Source: Thunnus maccoyii (taxonomy: Eukaryota > Chordata > Actinopteri > Scombriformes > Scombridae). From it: a stretch of DNA of 64,000 nucleotides. The translations under genes were made by a program, and so were the position numbers. Shown in pieces: positions 21,101 to 33,893 of the stretch. The DNA lies in contig NC_056536.1 of the NCBI RefSeq assembly GCF_910596095.1, positions 19,529,791-19,593,790 of the forward strand, written 5' to 3'. The number at the start of each line of letters is the position of its first letter. The stretch's first letter is position 1. The notes under the pieces were generated by a model. It was not told where the DNA came from. It ran no database searches and saw only the letters and a program-made list of their open reading frames with translations.

Positions 21101-24100
21101 ACAAGCATCTCTGGTCCACCACCAAGCCACTTTGTCAGTTTTACTGCATCACTTCCTTGCAAATTTGCCCTCATTTGCATAAAAATGAAATTTTTCAACT
21201 TTCGACCTGCTTTGTGAAGCGATTTGCTTGTGTCCCATAGAAAATAAATGTGGGGTGAATGTCATGTCGCACCACCTTCACTTATCAAATGCCACTGATA
21301 TCACTATTCACCTGCTTTTAGTGCCATCACACATTACTAATCACATGTGATCTACAAGAACTATCAATATGGCTGTAATTAGTATAGTTAATGGGTTGGG
21401 GAGTCAATGGTGGTTTTCCAGCTTGAGGCATGTTTTCGAATTGTTTTATTGATTTGAGTCCAGTAGTCCAATCTATCCCTCTATTTTTTGAGTTTATTAT
21501 TAATTATTATTCAAATTATGCAACTTTTATTTTCAATGTTTCTTTTATTTACAGAACTATTTTAACATAATGACTGTAGGCTTTTTTGTACTTTTGTAAC
21601 CTAGTGAATTTATATAGGTAATACATTTGCTCCACTGTGAGCTGGACAGCTAAAGGTTATTGATTCATTCCTTGCATGGGTTATAGCTTTTCACTGTTTT
21701 CATGATTTGAGTTTAGTAGTCCAATCTCTCCCCTTTTTCAGTCACAATATGTAATTATGCAAACACTTTTCTTTCATTTCAAAAGTTAATTTTCAGGTAA
21801 GCAGTTAATGTGTAAAGTTCACCAGTGTTTAACCTGCTGTTAAACTAATTAAATCAGTTTTGTAAAATAATCTTCATTGTGTCATTCACAATAACTGTCA
21901 CGTCACTGTGACATGTCCTCAGTTCAATGGCTTTCATAACCAAAGAGTCCTCCATCTCCTCCTCCTCTCACTCTCAAGTCTTGGGGTTTGGACACTGGGC
22001 GTCTTTCCCACCTCCAGAGGTGGAGGACTCTTTTAGTGAGAGAGCCACACTGAATGACACACTGAATATTATTTTACTAAACTGATTTAATTAAAGTTTA
22101 ACAGCAAGTTAAACACAGGTGAACTCTCATTTTACAAATGTCTGACACACATTTAACAGCTTACAGTACAACAAACAAAAAACTACAGTCATTATGTTAA
22201 AATAGCCCTGAAAATGAAACATTGGTGGAAAAAAGTCTTTGCATAATTTTATAGTGTAACTCAAAAAAGGATATATTGGGCTACTATTGAGCTATTCACA
22301 TATAGTGACACTATTTCTTGTGTTCTTTCACCTTGAAACAGCGAGTGTGTATTATCACATTAATAGCCTATATGAATATGTCTTAATGTGTGTATGTTGC
22401 AGCATGAGACTGCCTCTCTACAGATGTTTACCCACCTGGTGGATGATAATGGTCTGAAGCCAGTGATGGAGCACCACGGCCTGAAGCTGAATGTGGACCT
22501 GGACTTCATCAAAGAGATGATTGCAGGACATCAGGAAACTAATGCAGTTCAAGGCCAGAAGGTACCTGCCAGTGTGAAATTGTGTGTAATCAGTCAGTAT
22601 CCTTTTACAGCAGCCAATGTCTGATACCATTATTGTGCCATCATCTTCACAGTGGCCGTATAAAGGCCGACCAGAGGACAAGTCCTTCCTCTATGAAATC
22701 GTGGCCAACAAAAGAAATGGCATTGATGTGGACAAGTTTGACTACTTTGCCAGGTGAGGTTTGCTAAACAGCAACTGTAGGATAATTAACTTTTTCCCTT
22801 TAGAGTTATGAACTACAATGTTATTTAATTACTACAATTACATTATCCTCATGATTATTTTAACAATGTTTGGCATTCCCCAGCATAGTATTGTTGTTTT
22901 AACTTAATAGGCTCATCTTCACATTTTCAGGGACTGCCACCACCTGGGCATCCAGAACAACTTTGACCATCAACGCTTCATCATTTTTGCCAGGGTGTGT
23001 GATGTGGAAGGACAGAAGCACATCTGTGTTAGAGACAAGGTGCTGAAACTTTTACTGCTGCTTTTTTTAAAATCAGATTTTTTAAAAAGCAAAATAGCAA
23101 AGATGAATTGTGACTAAACTAAAAGCGATACTCTCAACAGGAGGTGGGCAATCTGTATGACATGTTCTACACAAGGATCAGTCTCCACAGAAGAGCCTAC
23201 CAGCACAGAGTGAACAAGATCATAGAAGCTATGTGAGTACCTACCCATCCCATGTTGGTACTCAACATGTCAACAACATGTCGCTTGGTCTCCTGTCTGA
23301 TGAGGAGCTTATTTACTTTGCTTCATGATTTACCCTTTTGTATAGCATGCAGCAAAATGTTCTCAAAAGTGACAATATGTTGTTGTGTTTATCAAGGATC
23401 ACAGAGGCCTTTGTAAGTGCAGATGGGCACATCTGGATTACAAACAAAGATGAGGAGGAGTTCACTCTCTCCACAGCCATAGATAACATGGAGGCCTACA
23501 CCAAGCTGACAGGTTTGTAGAGATCACTGTGTGCTATTAGCTTATGTTTTTAGAACATCAAGAGAAAAGAAAAAGAGCACCACCTTTATAATGTTTAAAA
23601 AAATACTACATACACATCTTTTAAAACATGCAACATTGTCAGACTGCTGTCAGTATTATTCTTATTTTGAAGACTCTGAAGTACTTTAAGGAATATCAGT
23701 GCTGGATGATCAGTTACAGCACACAAAGAGACAAAATATTACAACTGTGGCAGAAACATCCTATCATATGCATACTGGCTGCTGAGGAATTATGAATCAA
23801 AATCTATGCTATAGATATCTACAGCAAGACTCCAATTATCCACTTGCATTGACCACAAGTTCAGACTAACTTACTTACTAAGCATTTTAGCTTTAGTTAC
23901 AACAATATCATCTTAGCTTGCTAGTTAACAACTAATTATAAACTAACACAAACACATGGATGAATTGTATTTCTGACAAATGATCTAAATAATATCACCC
24001 TGATGGCTTCAGTCTCGCTGCTCTAAAAGGTCATCTTCAATACAATCCATGTAGAAGACATTGAAATAAAGAAAGCTCATTGTTTTTGAGTTGTAGCATA

Positions 24101-24784
24101 GAGCTAGTTAGTCCTTAAGTATGATAAGAAAAAATGTAAGATCAGACGGTTGTCTTGGTCTAAAATAACCCTTTTTAGCTAACATACTAACAGTAACAAT
24201 AATTCTAACAGTGAACAACAACAACAAAAACATAACCCAACAAGATAACGTAGTTAGCTAATGCAATGCTCTTTGGCCAAGGAAGTAACCATAGATATTT
24301 ACACTCTTGATGCCATATTCCAGGTTGTGGGCTGTGTCTCAGTTGCCATCATATTTATCCGGTTTTCTGGTCACTATCTGCAGAAAAGGATACCAGAATT
24401 TTGTGCTGCATTTTGATTTTCTAAAGAAAGAAATTCCAAAATTGAGGCACAAGGAATAATTTCATGGGCGAGTAATTATTACAAAACACTGTCACAAACA
24501 TGTTGAATTTAATATGCCGTTATCACTAAAAAGCAATTTTAAGTGGTTATTAGTCTTTGTAGTAGGACTTTCTATTGAGAATTTTTGAGTGAATAGAATT
24601 TGTAGGTTCCATTTATTATTATTATTTACTATTACATTAATTGACAACCTGGATATAGCCACATGTACACACAGAAGCCAACCAGTGTCCAGCTGTTCAT
24701 GTTGTTCATACACAAACATGCATCCCAAAACTCAAAATCAATTACTGTATGCATAAGTTACGTAAATACTGAGGGAAATGTCAG

Positions 24785-24863
<79 letters not shown>

Positions 24864-27800
24864 AATATGACTATTAAAACAAAATGCTATGCATGCTATG
24901 GTATATTTGACATGCACTGACATTTTTAATAGTTATAACTATTTAAAATGTATTCAGTCTCTATTCTGTATTCTTTAATGATCCTACTAGCCATACAGCA
25001 CTGCAAGATGAAAACATACTATATTTCTAAAATAATTACAAAAAGTAGGCTCAACTTTAATTTATTATAGTAATATTAGTCTACTCTGCATTAAATAGAA
25101 GTACTTTGCTATGAAAACCATCATTTCGGATAAACAAAGTATTCTGTATTACACATAAATGTCTAGTATTCTGTGACAACCCAAACTGCTGAAAAACGGA
25201 TTTATTGATTGACAATTCAGTGAGTTATGGTAGCTGTAAGAGCGGCTGGACCTCTTTCCACAATATACTTATATGCATTCAGAGAGGCAACTAGACCAAC
25301 CAATATGGTGTCCGCGTTGGACGCATTGATACAATGACTAGCAGCATCCAGTGTGGCATCTACGTGTATCTATAAGAAGATTACAACTGTAGGTAGTAAG
25401 CTAGTTAGCCAGACATGCTAACGATTGCAGTTGGAGCAGATAAACACACTGTTTAATCCATTCATTACACTTTTGCTCGTGTTTTTGGTTTTGTAAGGGC
25501 TAAATAAAAAGAAACCACCCTCCAAAGAGCATCACTCTTACTATAGCACCATGTACATCGCTACAGCATGTGGAGAAATCCAAAGCTTAACAAACAAAGT
25601 GTAGCAACTATTCAGTGGAGGGAAACAGTAAATGGTCACTGGAGAGTAGAAGCAACTTGCTGAAGTTTCAACGGCATATTTTTAAAATGAAAAATGATTA
25701 CCCCAGATCCTGTAAATTAAAGAGTTGTAATGAGTACAGATTGAGCCGCCTGCTTTTTTTTTCACATTTAAGAACAAATGAATGTTTATAACATAGTTAT
25801 ATAGCTTAGTTTTGTGAGTTATGCCTCTCAGTTTACTGTCAATTATTTATTTGAGAAACGCTACAAATTAATTTGTGACCTTGACTTTGGTTTGTTTTAA
25901 CTGACCGAACTTCTGCTCTGTTTCTCTGTTTGTCCTGTAGATTCTGTGTTTGACGAAATACTCAAGTCCTCCTCCCCAGAGCTGGCTGAGGCGAGGAAGA
26001 TTCTGGAAAGAATCTATTCTCGACAACTCTACAAGTTTCTGGGCCAAACAAAGGCTCTGCAAAAGAAGAAAATAAGAAATGATGAAAGATACATTGATGT
26101 CACCAAGGTGTTCACCACATCTTTGTGTACCTGTACTGGATTACACTTCTGCTTGATGTGGACTAAAACACAGCCTATTCCAGTCACTCCTAGAATTGAA
26201 TTTAGAGGATGTGATAGCATTGTCCACAAAATTATAGGGTCAAATGTCACTTGTCACACTACTAATGCCATGTCTACACAGAGAATATTTCCGCTGCATT
26301 TTCTATTTTCCTCGGGTTAAAATAAAAGTGTATCTGTTCCATCAGACGATGGACGACTGAAAAACATGGTTGAAACACCTTCAGTGTTGACATGATGTAA
26401 GTCAATTGAAAACATTTTTTTGTGAGAAAATCATTTGCATCCAGCATTTCAAGGTTGAGGCCTTTTGCCCATAGTGAAACATTGGTAAAACTGCAAAATC
26501 TCTTCTTCTTTATCGTCTTTTCAGTTGGCAAACAACAAAATTGTGCATCACAGCCAATATCTTGTAAGGAGTGGGAGAGACAGTCCAGTTGACCAAATCA
26601 TGATCATTATTTTATGGTTGCAGCATTGTCTGACAAAATTAAACATAAATACAGGTTAATGATTGGGCTGTAGTACTCAAGTCTGGTCTCCATCTCAAGC
26701 TGTTTACTGGGATCTTGAACTAACAGTGTTTGACGGAACAGTTATTTCATACTGAAATGATTTAATCATGGCTCATAAATATTCTGTGTAGCCGCTGTGG
26801 CTCAAGAGGTAGAGCAAGTCTGGGATTAATTCCCAGACTCTTCCTGTCGATACATGTTAACATGTACACATCATTCTCAAGGTGTAATGTTGATAAAATA
26901 ATTATTTTATGAAAGCAACATCATCTGGCAAAATCAACCTAAGTATATATTAATGTGGACGTGCTCTTAACTGTTTGCTTTCAAGATAAAATGAGTCAAA
27001 TCTATTGTCCTTCATACTTTTCTCCTCTCTCCCTTAGGAGATAATTTCCACTTGGAAAAAGGAACTGGCTCAAGCCCTCCCTCAGACTGATGCTCAGGAC
27101 GGGCTCAAGCCAGAGGACTTTGAAATTATTGTAAGTTTTCAAGTCTAATTACTTTCACTTCAATTTTCTTCAAATATTGGGTTTTGTTGATTATTATTTG
27201 ATTTGTATCATGTTGCCTACCTCCGTTGTGGCATAATTTAATTTAATTGCCAAATTTTAAAAACAGGCTTGTCTCTCATCCTTCTCTTTTAGAAAGTCAC
27301 TATGAACTATGGGAAGAGAGACCAGAATCCTGTTAATGATGTATATTTCTACAGCAAAAATGATCATACTAGAGCTTTCAACATCCCTCAAAAACAGGTT
27401 GGATATAAAGCACTGACAGCAAGAATTTGAATCCTCTGTTTGTTCCTTGTGTGTTCATTCATTTTTCTTAAATGTATGCTACTGTCTTTCCTGTCAGATG
27501 TCTGAGCTGCGCCCAACATGCTTTTCTGAGACGCTGATCATGGTTTACTGCAAGAGGACCGATGACAACAGTCTGGAGGCTGCCAAGAACCACTTTCTCC
27601 AGTGGTGCAGAAACAAGGGCTTTCAGGTAATATTTAGATGTTAAAAAGCATAGAAATGTCAAAGGCTGCAGTGTATTAGTAACGGCAGTGTCAGCTGACA
27701 GAAAGTTACCCATTAACACAATAGCCAGGTGCCTACTGGAACAATGAATCAGGTTTTGTAATCCCTGTTCATTCTGACCGATAGAAGATCCCAAATGTGC

Positions 27801-28102
27801 TTCTAATGACAAGTCAAGTCAATTTTATTTATAAAGCACATTTAAAAACATTCTGTGTTTATAAATTTCATTTCATGTGCAGGAAATGGTGTATGCATGG
27901 TTTTTGTGTGTATGCATTGTTTATGCATCTGACCTCCAGAGTATACAGTAGTCGACTGTATCAAAAAGGTCCAATAACATTAAAACAGCAACGTTTCCAC
28001 CATCTAAGGACAGCAGTAAGTTATTTGTTAACCTTAGCAGAGCGGACTCAGTACTGTGGTGCATCCTGAAATCTGACTGGAATTTGTCTAAAATGTTGTT
28101 CC

Positions 28103-28135
<33 letters not shown>

Positions 28136-29061
28136 CTTTTTCCAGAGATTTTCAGAGAGAACACAATTTGGAGATTGGGTGGAAGTTATTAAGTGTAGTT
28201 GGATCTAATTTGTATTTTTATTAGAGGTTGAATGACAGCATGCTTGAAAGAGAGTGGGACATAACCATTAACTAGGGATGAGTTTATTATGGATAAAATA
28301 CTGGCCCCAACTGTATCAAACATTTGCTTAAGAAGATGAGGTGGAATTATAACCAGCGGGCAAGTAGTGGGATTCAGCCGTGAAATAATGAGGGAGGAAA
28401 GTAAGAGAAATGGGTTCAAAATGATTAAAAATTGCAGGTTGTTTGATTAAATCAGAGGGATCATGGAAACGGGTTAAGACGTGAGACCTTATAATGTCAA
28501 TTTTATTGATAAAGAATTGTAAGAAATTTGCACAGGTTTCAGGAGATGCCTCTTTTTTAATTTTTTAAAATGATGTCTGAAAAATATTTTACTCTTTAAG
28601 CCTTAACACCACCCTAAGATTTGGGATTTTGGTTGAGGTGTGAGGAGGCAAAAACAATGGGCCTACGGTCTGATAAAACGCCACAGTATTAAAAGATCAG
28701 ATTTTGCTACTGAAATAGACAATAGATCAGAAAATTCAGAGATAAAAGTATTCTTTAATTTATGAGGTCTGTAAATGAATGCACAGGGTACTGGACTTGA
28801 CATGTCAATCCTGCACAGTAGCAATTCAAAGGTTAGATATTTTTCATAATAACAGAGGACAAAATCCTCAGTCCTCATTTTGAGCAAATATGTAAAAGTT
28901 CTATCACTCTCTGACCTTGGATCTGTTGTTAGTGCAGTCTATAGTGCCCTGGCTCAGTTGTGATGAACTGCATCTCTCTGAGTGCACTCTGCACTGCTCT
29001 TGTTAATACTGATGCATTTGTCCTTGTTCTCTTCAAATAGGACTCTACAGTAGGACTGTAG
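18168..29061 (+). CDS. samhd1: SAMHD1 paralogue, copy 2, lacking the SAM domain
   Basis: Proposed coding exons: 18168-18173, 18284-18444, 18642-18757, 20514-20584, 22403-22561, 22653-22753, 22931-23039, 23141-23232, 23397-23512, 25941-26107, 27038-27130, 27293-27397, 27498-27626, 29041-29061. They sum to 481 codons with no frame break. The HD core is intact: R164/H167 (NRFEH), H206/D207/H210/H215 ([11 protein letters not shown]), D311-D319 in exon 8. The allosteric GTP site is also intact: N119, D137, Q142, R145. The three SAM-domain exons found in copies 3 and 4 are deleted. The start is the tiny exon ATG AAA followed by a GTAAGA donor; phase 0 splicing gives MKVFND, placing Lys at the position of human K116. 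Kozak -3 is A. The acceptor before exon 11 is CAAG instead of CCAG. Terminal exon is DSTVGL then stop. The start exon is inferred from sequence and needs RNA support; the HD exons are certain. Confidence 0.85.
18990..19738 (+). mobile_element. LINE relic in intron 5, copy 2
   Basis: The plus-strand frame [16 protein letters not shown] (about 19131-19178) matches the conserved C-terminal RT segment of Rex/L2-type fish LINEs. The segment ends in a 3'UTR-like AAGAGATGTTAATCTCAGTG and a TAAATAAAGCTAATAAAAC tail. Many stops; inactive. Confidence 0.65.
19740..20513. other. Intron 5 remainder, copy 2
   Basis: No gene or recognisable element seen. The block 3 equivalent (44827-45540) has lost about 70 bp near 45249. 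Confidence 0.5.
21440..21745 (+). repeat. Short direct repeat in intron 6, copy 2
   Basis: TTGATTTGAGTCCAGTAGTCC followed by AATCT.TCCC recurs about 260 bp later with few changes (21442-21490 and 21697-21742). It recurs in copy 3 at 46468-46765. Confidence 0.55.
21811..22136. mobile_element. MITE-like foldback element in intron 6, copy 2
   Basis: 326 bp whose ends are long imperfect inverted repeats (about 115 bp; TGTAAAGTTCACC... against ...GGTGAACTCTCATTTTACA). Candidate AATG target duplication on both sides (21807-21810, 22137-22140). A TIR-type non-autonomous DNA transposon is the likely class. Its position-1 counterpart ends exactly at the window's left edge. Confidence 0.6.
24791..24861 (+). 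repeat. (GT)n microsatellite, intron 11, copy 2
   Basis: About 35 GT units. Copy 1 has only about 9 units at the matching site (2554-2572). Confidence 0.95.
26791..26850 (+). mobile_element. Truncated tRNA-derived SINE, copy 2 intron 12
   Basis: Same SINE insertion as in copy 1, but only the tRNA-like head remains (GCCGCTGTGGCTCAAGAGG...). The tail was lost by deletion into ACATGTTAACATG. Confidence 0.6.
27803..28640 (-). mobile_element. LINE relic in intron 15, copy 2
   Basis: Orthologous to the intron 15 relic of copy 1; RT fragment on the minus strand at 28419-28189. Contains a poly(A) run at 28108-28135 where copies 1 and 3 have a purine-rich AAGAAG tract, and a 66-bp deletion near 28553. 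Confidence 0.6.
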
Positions 29062-29124
29062 CTCATCACTAATGGCTAAAACAATGAAGCTGAAGATGTG
29101 GAAGACAGAGAAACTGAAAAAAGA

Positions 29125-29130
29125 AATAAA
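29125..29130 (+). terminator. Proximal polyadenylation signal, copy 2
   Basis: AATAAA 64 nt downstream of the stop codon. No strong GT-rich element follows at once, so it may be weaker than the distal signal at 30249-30254. Confidence 0.4.
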
Positions 29131-30248
29131 ACACTACCTGATACTCATTGGTTCATTAATTGGTTAAAAAAATTACCAATGTTTTCTACAAGCTGAGTAT
29201 GTTATTGAGAACAGCAAAGCTTAAATCATTATGGCTCTAAAGTTCAGCATTTTTCTCCAAAAAGAGATTATTTCAGAGTATAGATGAGGATGCATTATTG
29301 CACATTCAGGCCTTGTTCTCAGGGTTTTTACAGAACTGTTCAAACACATATCTTTGTTTTAGTTTGTAGATTTCCCTCCATCTGCAGCTGTATGTCATTT
29401 TAAACAGAATCACTGAACCACTGAATCACCATGTTGGTACCAAAACCATACCATGTAATTCTGTTGTAAACCATCAATCATGGTGACTTAAAATGTTATT
29501 GTCTGAAATTGAATATGTATACAGCATGTGTCAGAGCCTTGTTTTATTCAGCTCTCAGTCACATTTATGCTTTTTTTTGTTTTGCATAACTGCAGAGCTT
29601 TAAAATGAGATAAATAAAATCTACAATCAAAAGTTAAATTAGCAAATTAGCTATGTATTCCTTGGTGGTGGCAAGCTGTAAAGCACAACCAACGTGTGAA
29701 ATAATGAGTAATTTAATATGAATATTTAATTTCAGGTTCAGGGATTTCAAACATTTAGTGGTATTTGGTTTTAACGTGAATGATATGAATTGATGTGGAA
29801 ATCTGATTATTATTTTGACTTTGATGACTTTTGATCAGAGGCAGTTTTGGTGGTTGTTTTTAGTTATTTTATTGTAGCTTTCTTCACTTTCAGCATTTAT
29901 TGTCACTTATGTACTGTTTTTAAATGTCTCCATTATGGTGGTTTTATATATATTATTTTATATTATATCTATCTATATGAAATAAGAATTGAATAATGTG
30001 TGATAAATCACTTATTACTGTTATGATTACATCATATATCACCAATTTTACTACTACTTATTCTATGTAGCTCAACCTGCATGTTACTTTCATCAATGTT
30101 ATCTATATGAATTTGGACAAGAAGACAAATTTTGGGTATCATCATGTTTTGTGCATTGTGTGAAAATTACTGATATGCTTAATATGTAATGGGAACCTTT
30201 CAACTATAACTCTATTGAGAGAGGTTGATAACAGATTGCGCTATTTGA

Positions 30249-30254
30249 AATAAA
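30249..30254 (+). terminator. Distal polyadenylation signal, copy 2
   Basis: AATAAA with the same GT-rich downstream element as in copies 1 and 3 (TTGTGTGTCCTTGTG), giving a 3'UTR of about 1.2 kb. Confidence 0.5.
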
Positions 30255-30768
30255 ACTGTCTCTCTCTCTATTGTGTGTCCTTGTGTAATTCAATTTCTTT
30301 CAACACCACGGGGAATCATTTTTTTAAAAATGGAGACAATGCTCCAAAAAATGCTTTAACTTTTATGTTAAATTTTATGTTAAAATATAGTTTCTAGTAG
30401 GTAATATGGGAACCCAAAAGTTACGTTTTTTAAAAAAAAAAATCTTACATGCACAAGATAATGTATTGTGGCATGAGTTATGGTCTTGTCATTTAAGATA
30501 ATAACTAGTATTCATATGGAATCTAATAATGGTCATAAATACTTTGAGCTTGTAAAATGGTTTGTGAAAGTGTAATAAAGTTTTGCAGCTGTAGAAGTAT
30601 TTTGTGTACGTGTAGTTAAAATTTGTGCAAGATTTTTTTCAACAGTGAAGTTTCACAAAGTCTAAGAGACAAACACACAAATTTCCTACCTGTGTGTGTG
30701 ACACTGAAGTTGCAACTACAAACTGCAAGTTACGAGTACAAATCTCAACCGTTTTGATGAGTGAATCC

Positions 30769-31748
30769 GATTGGTCAAATGCAGAGTCAATCTGTCCAAT
30801 CAGAGGGCAGATGGTTCCGTTGCGTTCATGCCCCTGCAGGTCTTGAAAGATAGACGATGGTGCGAGCTCTCCTGCAACCCAGGTGGGTCTAATTGTACTT
30901 GTGGATGCTGTAAATATTAATGGTAAATATTTCAATGTGTTGTGTATTTAGCTTGTAGTTAGTTTGCTGTTATTTTAAGGCAACGCAGTTGTCCAAAATG
31001 TATATTTTCATGTTCAGGAAGGCTGCTTTATGTACTCAGAATAGAACAGTAATGTAGATTTTTGTTAGCAAATGTCTGCCAGCATAACCAAAGTAGCTGC
31101 TGGCAGGAATTTTTCAAACTGAAGGCAAACCACCTATGATGACGTACCGTAATTACACATAATTAGACTAATTAACACTAGTACACTCCTTAGTATTTAC
31201 AATTTGGTAGATTTAGGACAATCTAGCTCCTGTGGGATTACAGAAGCTTCGTTGTAAATGTGAAGATAGTATCAGGTTTATATTGGCTTGCTTACTAAGA
31301 TGAAGTTAACATTAGCTATTAGCTTAGTTAAGGTTGGTGATAACAGTAAGCCAGTAAATTTGCAGAAAAGTTGATTATGTTTTCTGTACTGCAATTGGTT
31401 TGCATTTTAATCTTATTCTGTTTGTTGGCACAGGGAGAGCTGATGGTGGCTGTGGCTGCTTCTACGAGCTGACGGTCCAGTGGAAGTGTGAGCAGTTGAC
31501 AGGAAACAGGCAGAGGGTGTCAATGAGCCTGGCGCTGAGGATCCTGCTCGGTGTGTTGGTCAGAAATGAAGGGAAATACCGACAACTGTGGACAGGAAAT
31601 GCTACAACCAATGACTAGAGACAATTTCAACGCTGCTGTGTATGGAGGCTCACATATTGCAGGAGGGAGTATTGCACAGAGGATCAGGAGCTGTTGTGGA
31701 GAATCTGATATCCAGAGTGTCACAGAAAGCACAGTTTCATCTGTATGA
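30769..31748 (+). ncRNA. Putative CCAAT-promoter, two-exon transcript (block 3 spacer)
   Basis: Duplicate of the unit at 7104-8083: CCAAT elements at 30769-30775 and 30796-30800, donor at 30883, acceptor ending at 31433. The second segment appears identical between blocks, consistent with recent duplication rather than proven constraint. Confidence 0.3.
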
Positions 31749-31829
31749 GGATGTAGCTTTCATTTCAATTTTTGTTAAATGTTAAGGACAAATGAGACAG
31801 CAACTGTCTGTGCTAGACAATTTTACATT

Positions 31830-32183
31830 GTTTATCTTACAAATGTAAATCCTTTTTTAGAACAAAAGTCCTTACTTTCTGTCCTTTCTTTTTTGTTTGA
31901 GTGAATTTAGGCTCACCACCTCAGTTTCAACCTTCAAGTCCCTTCTTAAAACACACTTATTCAGACAGGCTTTTTCCTGTTCTCAATCTGTACTCTGCTG
32001 TTAGCTTATTTTTTGTTTATTGTGGTTGGATTTTGAGTGGTTTTGTTAATTTTGTTTTGTTTTTATTTCATTCTACATTTTATATAAGCTTTGAGTGTTC
32101 CAATGCTATGTGAAGCACTTAGTAACTATTGTTTTGAAAAGTGCTATACAAATAAAGTTATTATTATTATTATTATTATTATT

Positions 32184-32243
<60 letters not shown>
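31830..32243 (+). mobile_element. LINE 3' end with trinucleotide tail (block 3)
   Basis: Same element as at 8165-8574. The tail (32158-32243) has a longer (ATT)n part and shorter (GTT)n part, showing microsatellite drift after duplication. Confidence 0.6.
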
Positions 32244-33852
32244 AAATCCCTGATCTGTGTGTTCCCTTGTTAAAAAGTTGAAATGTTTAATTATAACAAT
32301 CCTGGATAGAATGAAGAGTGTAAAAAGTAAGTTACTAATATGACTGTATGTGATGGTTTCTCTGCATCATCTGGTCATTAATAGATTGATTTGTGTTTGA
32401 GTAGCTAACATAGACATGACAGTAAAAAGAGATTTGTTAGTTTGGTAGTTTATTTGTGTAATGTTACCCTGTCAGGAGGTGAGACATCACTTTATTTGTA
32501 CCATTTTACCATACTAAGTATCTATGCTTTTCATTATTCATATTGTCTGAGAGTTCATTTTCAAATGGATCACCGAGTACCCAGACCCTGAAAGACATTT
32601 AGACAGCTAATGTAGACTAATGAGGTGCTTTTAAAAGCTGTCAGCCCTTTTTTTTAAAGGGGAGGCCTAACATGCCTTTCCAGTGCTAATAGAAACTCTG
32701 GGATAGAAACCAGGTTTAAAAGAATTATTAATAATAATAAATTCAGAAGTGAGAAGCAGTTTTTCTCAGTAGCTAAAGCCACATGGTCAGAGTGAAACGT
32801 TCATTTTCAGTAGTGGACCACATAACTGGCTTATTTCTAATATTAAACGCTAATATCATGTGGCTAAATCATTCTAAACCTACTGAAATTGTTTTCCGTA
32901 GGGTTCAATAGAGCTGAGAAAGTTGGAGAAACAATGATGAAGGCTTGTGGCCTAATCTGACAGTATGCTGCCGGTTCATCATGCAATTCTGCGATGCAAA
33001 TCTCCCCTGAGTTTGATTTCTGTATGTAAATCTGAAGCTTGATTTCCCTGCGGACTCTTCCTGACTCATTTGACTGCGAGATGTGATACAGTAACAGTAA
33101 CAGTATTTGCTTCCCATAATTTGGTGCTTGAAAAAGTTAACCACAACACCTGTGTTTCTCTAAGGTTTCATACCTCTCTTTACTCTCCTTAACTTATTCT
33201 TTACTCTGCTCTTTTATTGTTTTCTTTTGTCCATTGTGTCTCGGCAATTGGTGACTGCATGAGTGAAAATCCTACACAGTATCTGGAAGTTCTGGCAGAT
33301 CACAGAACAAGGCAAGATAATTATCAAACATCACACTACAATTTCAGGGCTAGAGCTTGTAGCATAAATGACAAGCAAGGGTGAAAGATATCAGGACCAG
33401 TCAATGAACATTCACCACCACATAATCAACATTGTGCTTCTTTACCTCTCTAAAGTCCATTGTCAGTCTACAGCCAATGATGATGAGAAAGGCTAGATAA
33501 AATGACAAGGATGTTTGCAGCATGAAATTAAGAAAGACTAGTTAGTTGTTCCTTCCACAGAACAGCATGTTTTCTTATGAGTCATAAATAGACTAGGTGT
33601 GTTATGTCCTGTTTTGTTTTACCAGCTGCTTAATGATCCCATTTGCATTGTTTTGAATCCATTCATGTGTAGCTTTGGCTTCATGCTTGGGCTCATTGGG
33701 CCTCAAGCAAGTATATTTTATTATTGATATCCTAAATCTCTAGCTTTTTTCTGTGAGTTTTGTTCGTACAAATGTTCCACGTGATTCACCAAATCCCCTC
33801 AACTGCACAAATTTTCATAAATTGCTTTTTTTGTCCTGATGAGTGCAACCTG
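31918..33852 (+). repeat. Large inverted repeat, left arm (block 3)
   Basis: Duplicate of the block 2 left arm, pairing with 37530-39451. Confidence 0.88.
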
Positions 33853-33893
33853 TTCATGAGTGCACATTTGTGAGATTTGATTCTCAGCATAAT

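Larger units (their letters stand above)
29062..30260 (+). other. 3'UTR and flank of copy 2
   Basis: AT-rich sequence between the stop codon and the distal poly(A) site; no other gene seen. Copy 1 lacks about 570 bp of it (matching 29098-29662); copy 3 retains it at 54033-55180. Confidence 0.5.
6850..30510 (+). repeat. Segmental duplication block 2 (spacer + copy 2)
   Basis: Head-to-tail duplicate of 30511-55430, including the same transposons, inverted repeat, promoter and gene. Spacer sequence 6850-18150 and 30511-41829 is nearly identical by eye, with only scattered substitutions and small indels, so the duplication is recent. Confidence 0.88.

Noticed and set aside
24738-24923. Open frames across the GT microsatellite on both strands (also 49696-49911)
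   Set aside because: Cys-Val or Thr-His repeats are produced by the dinucleotide repeat itself.
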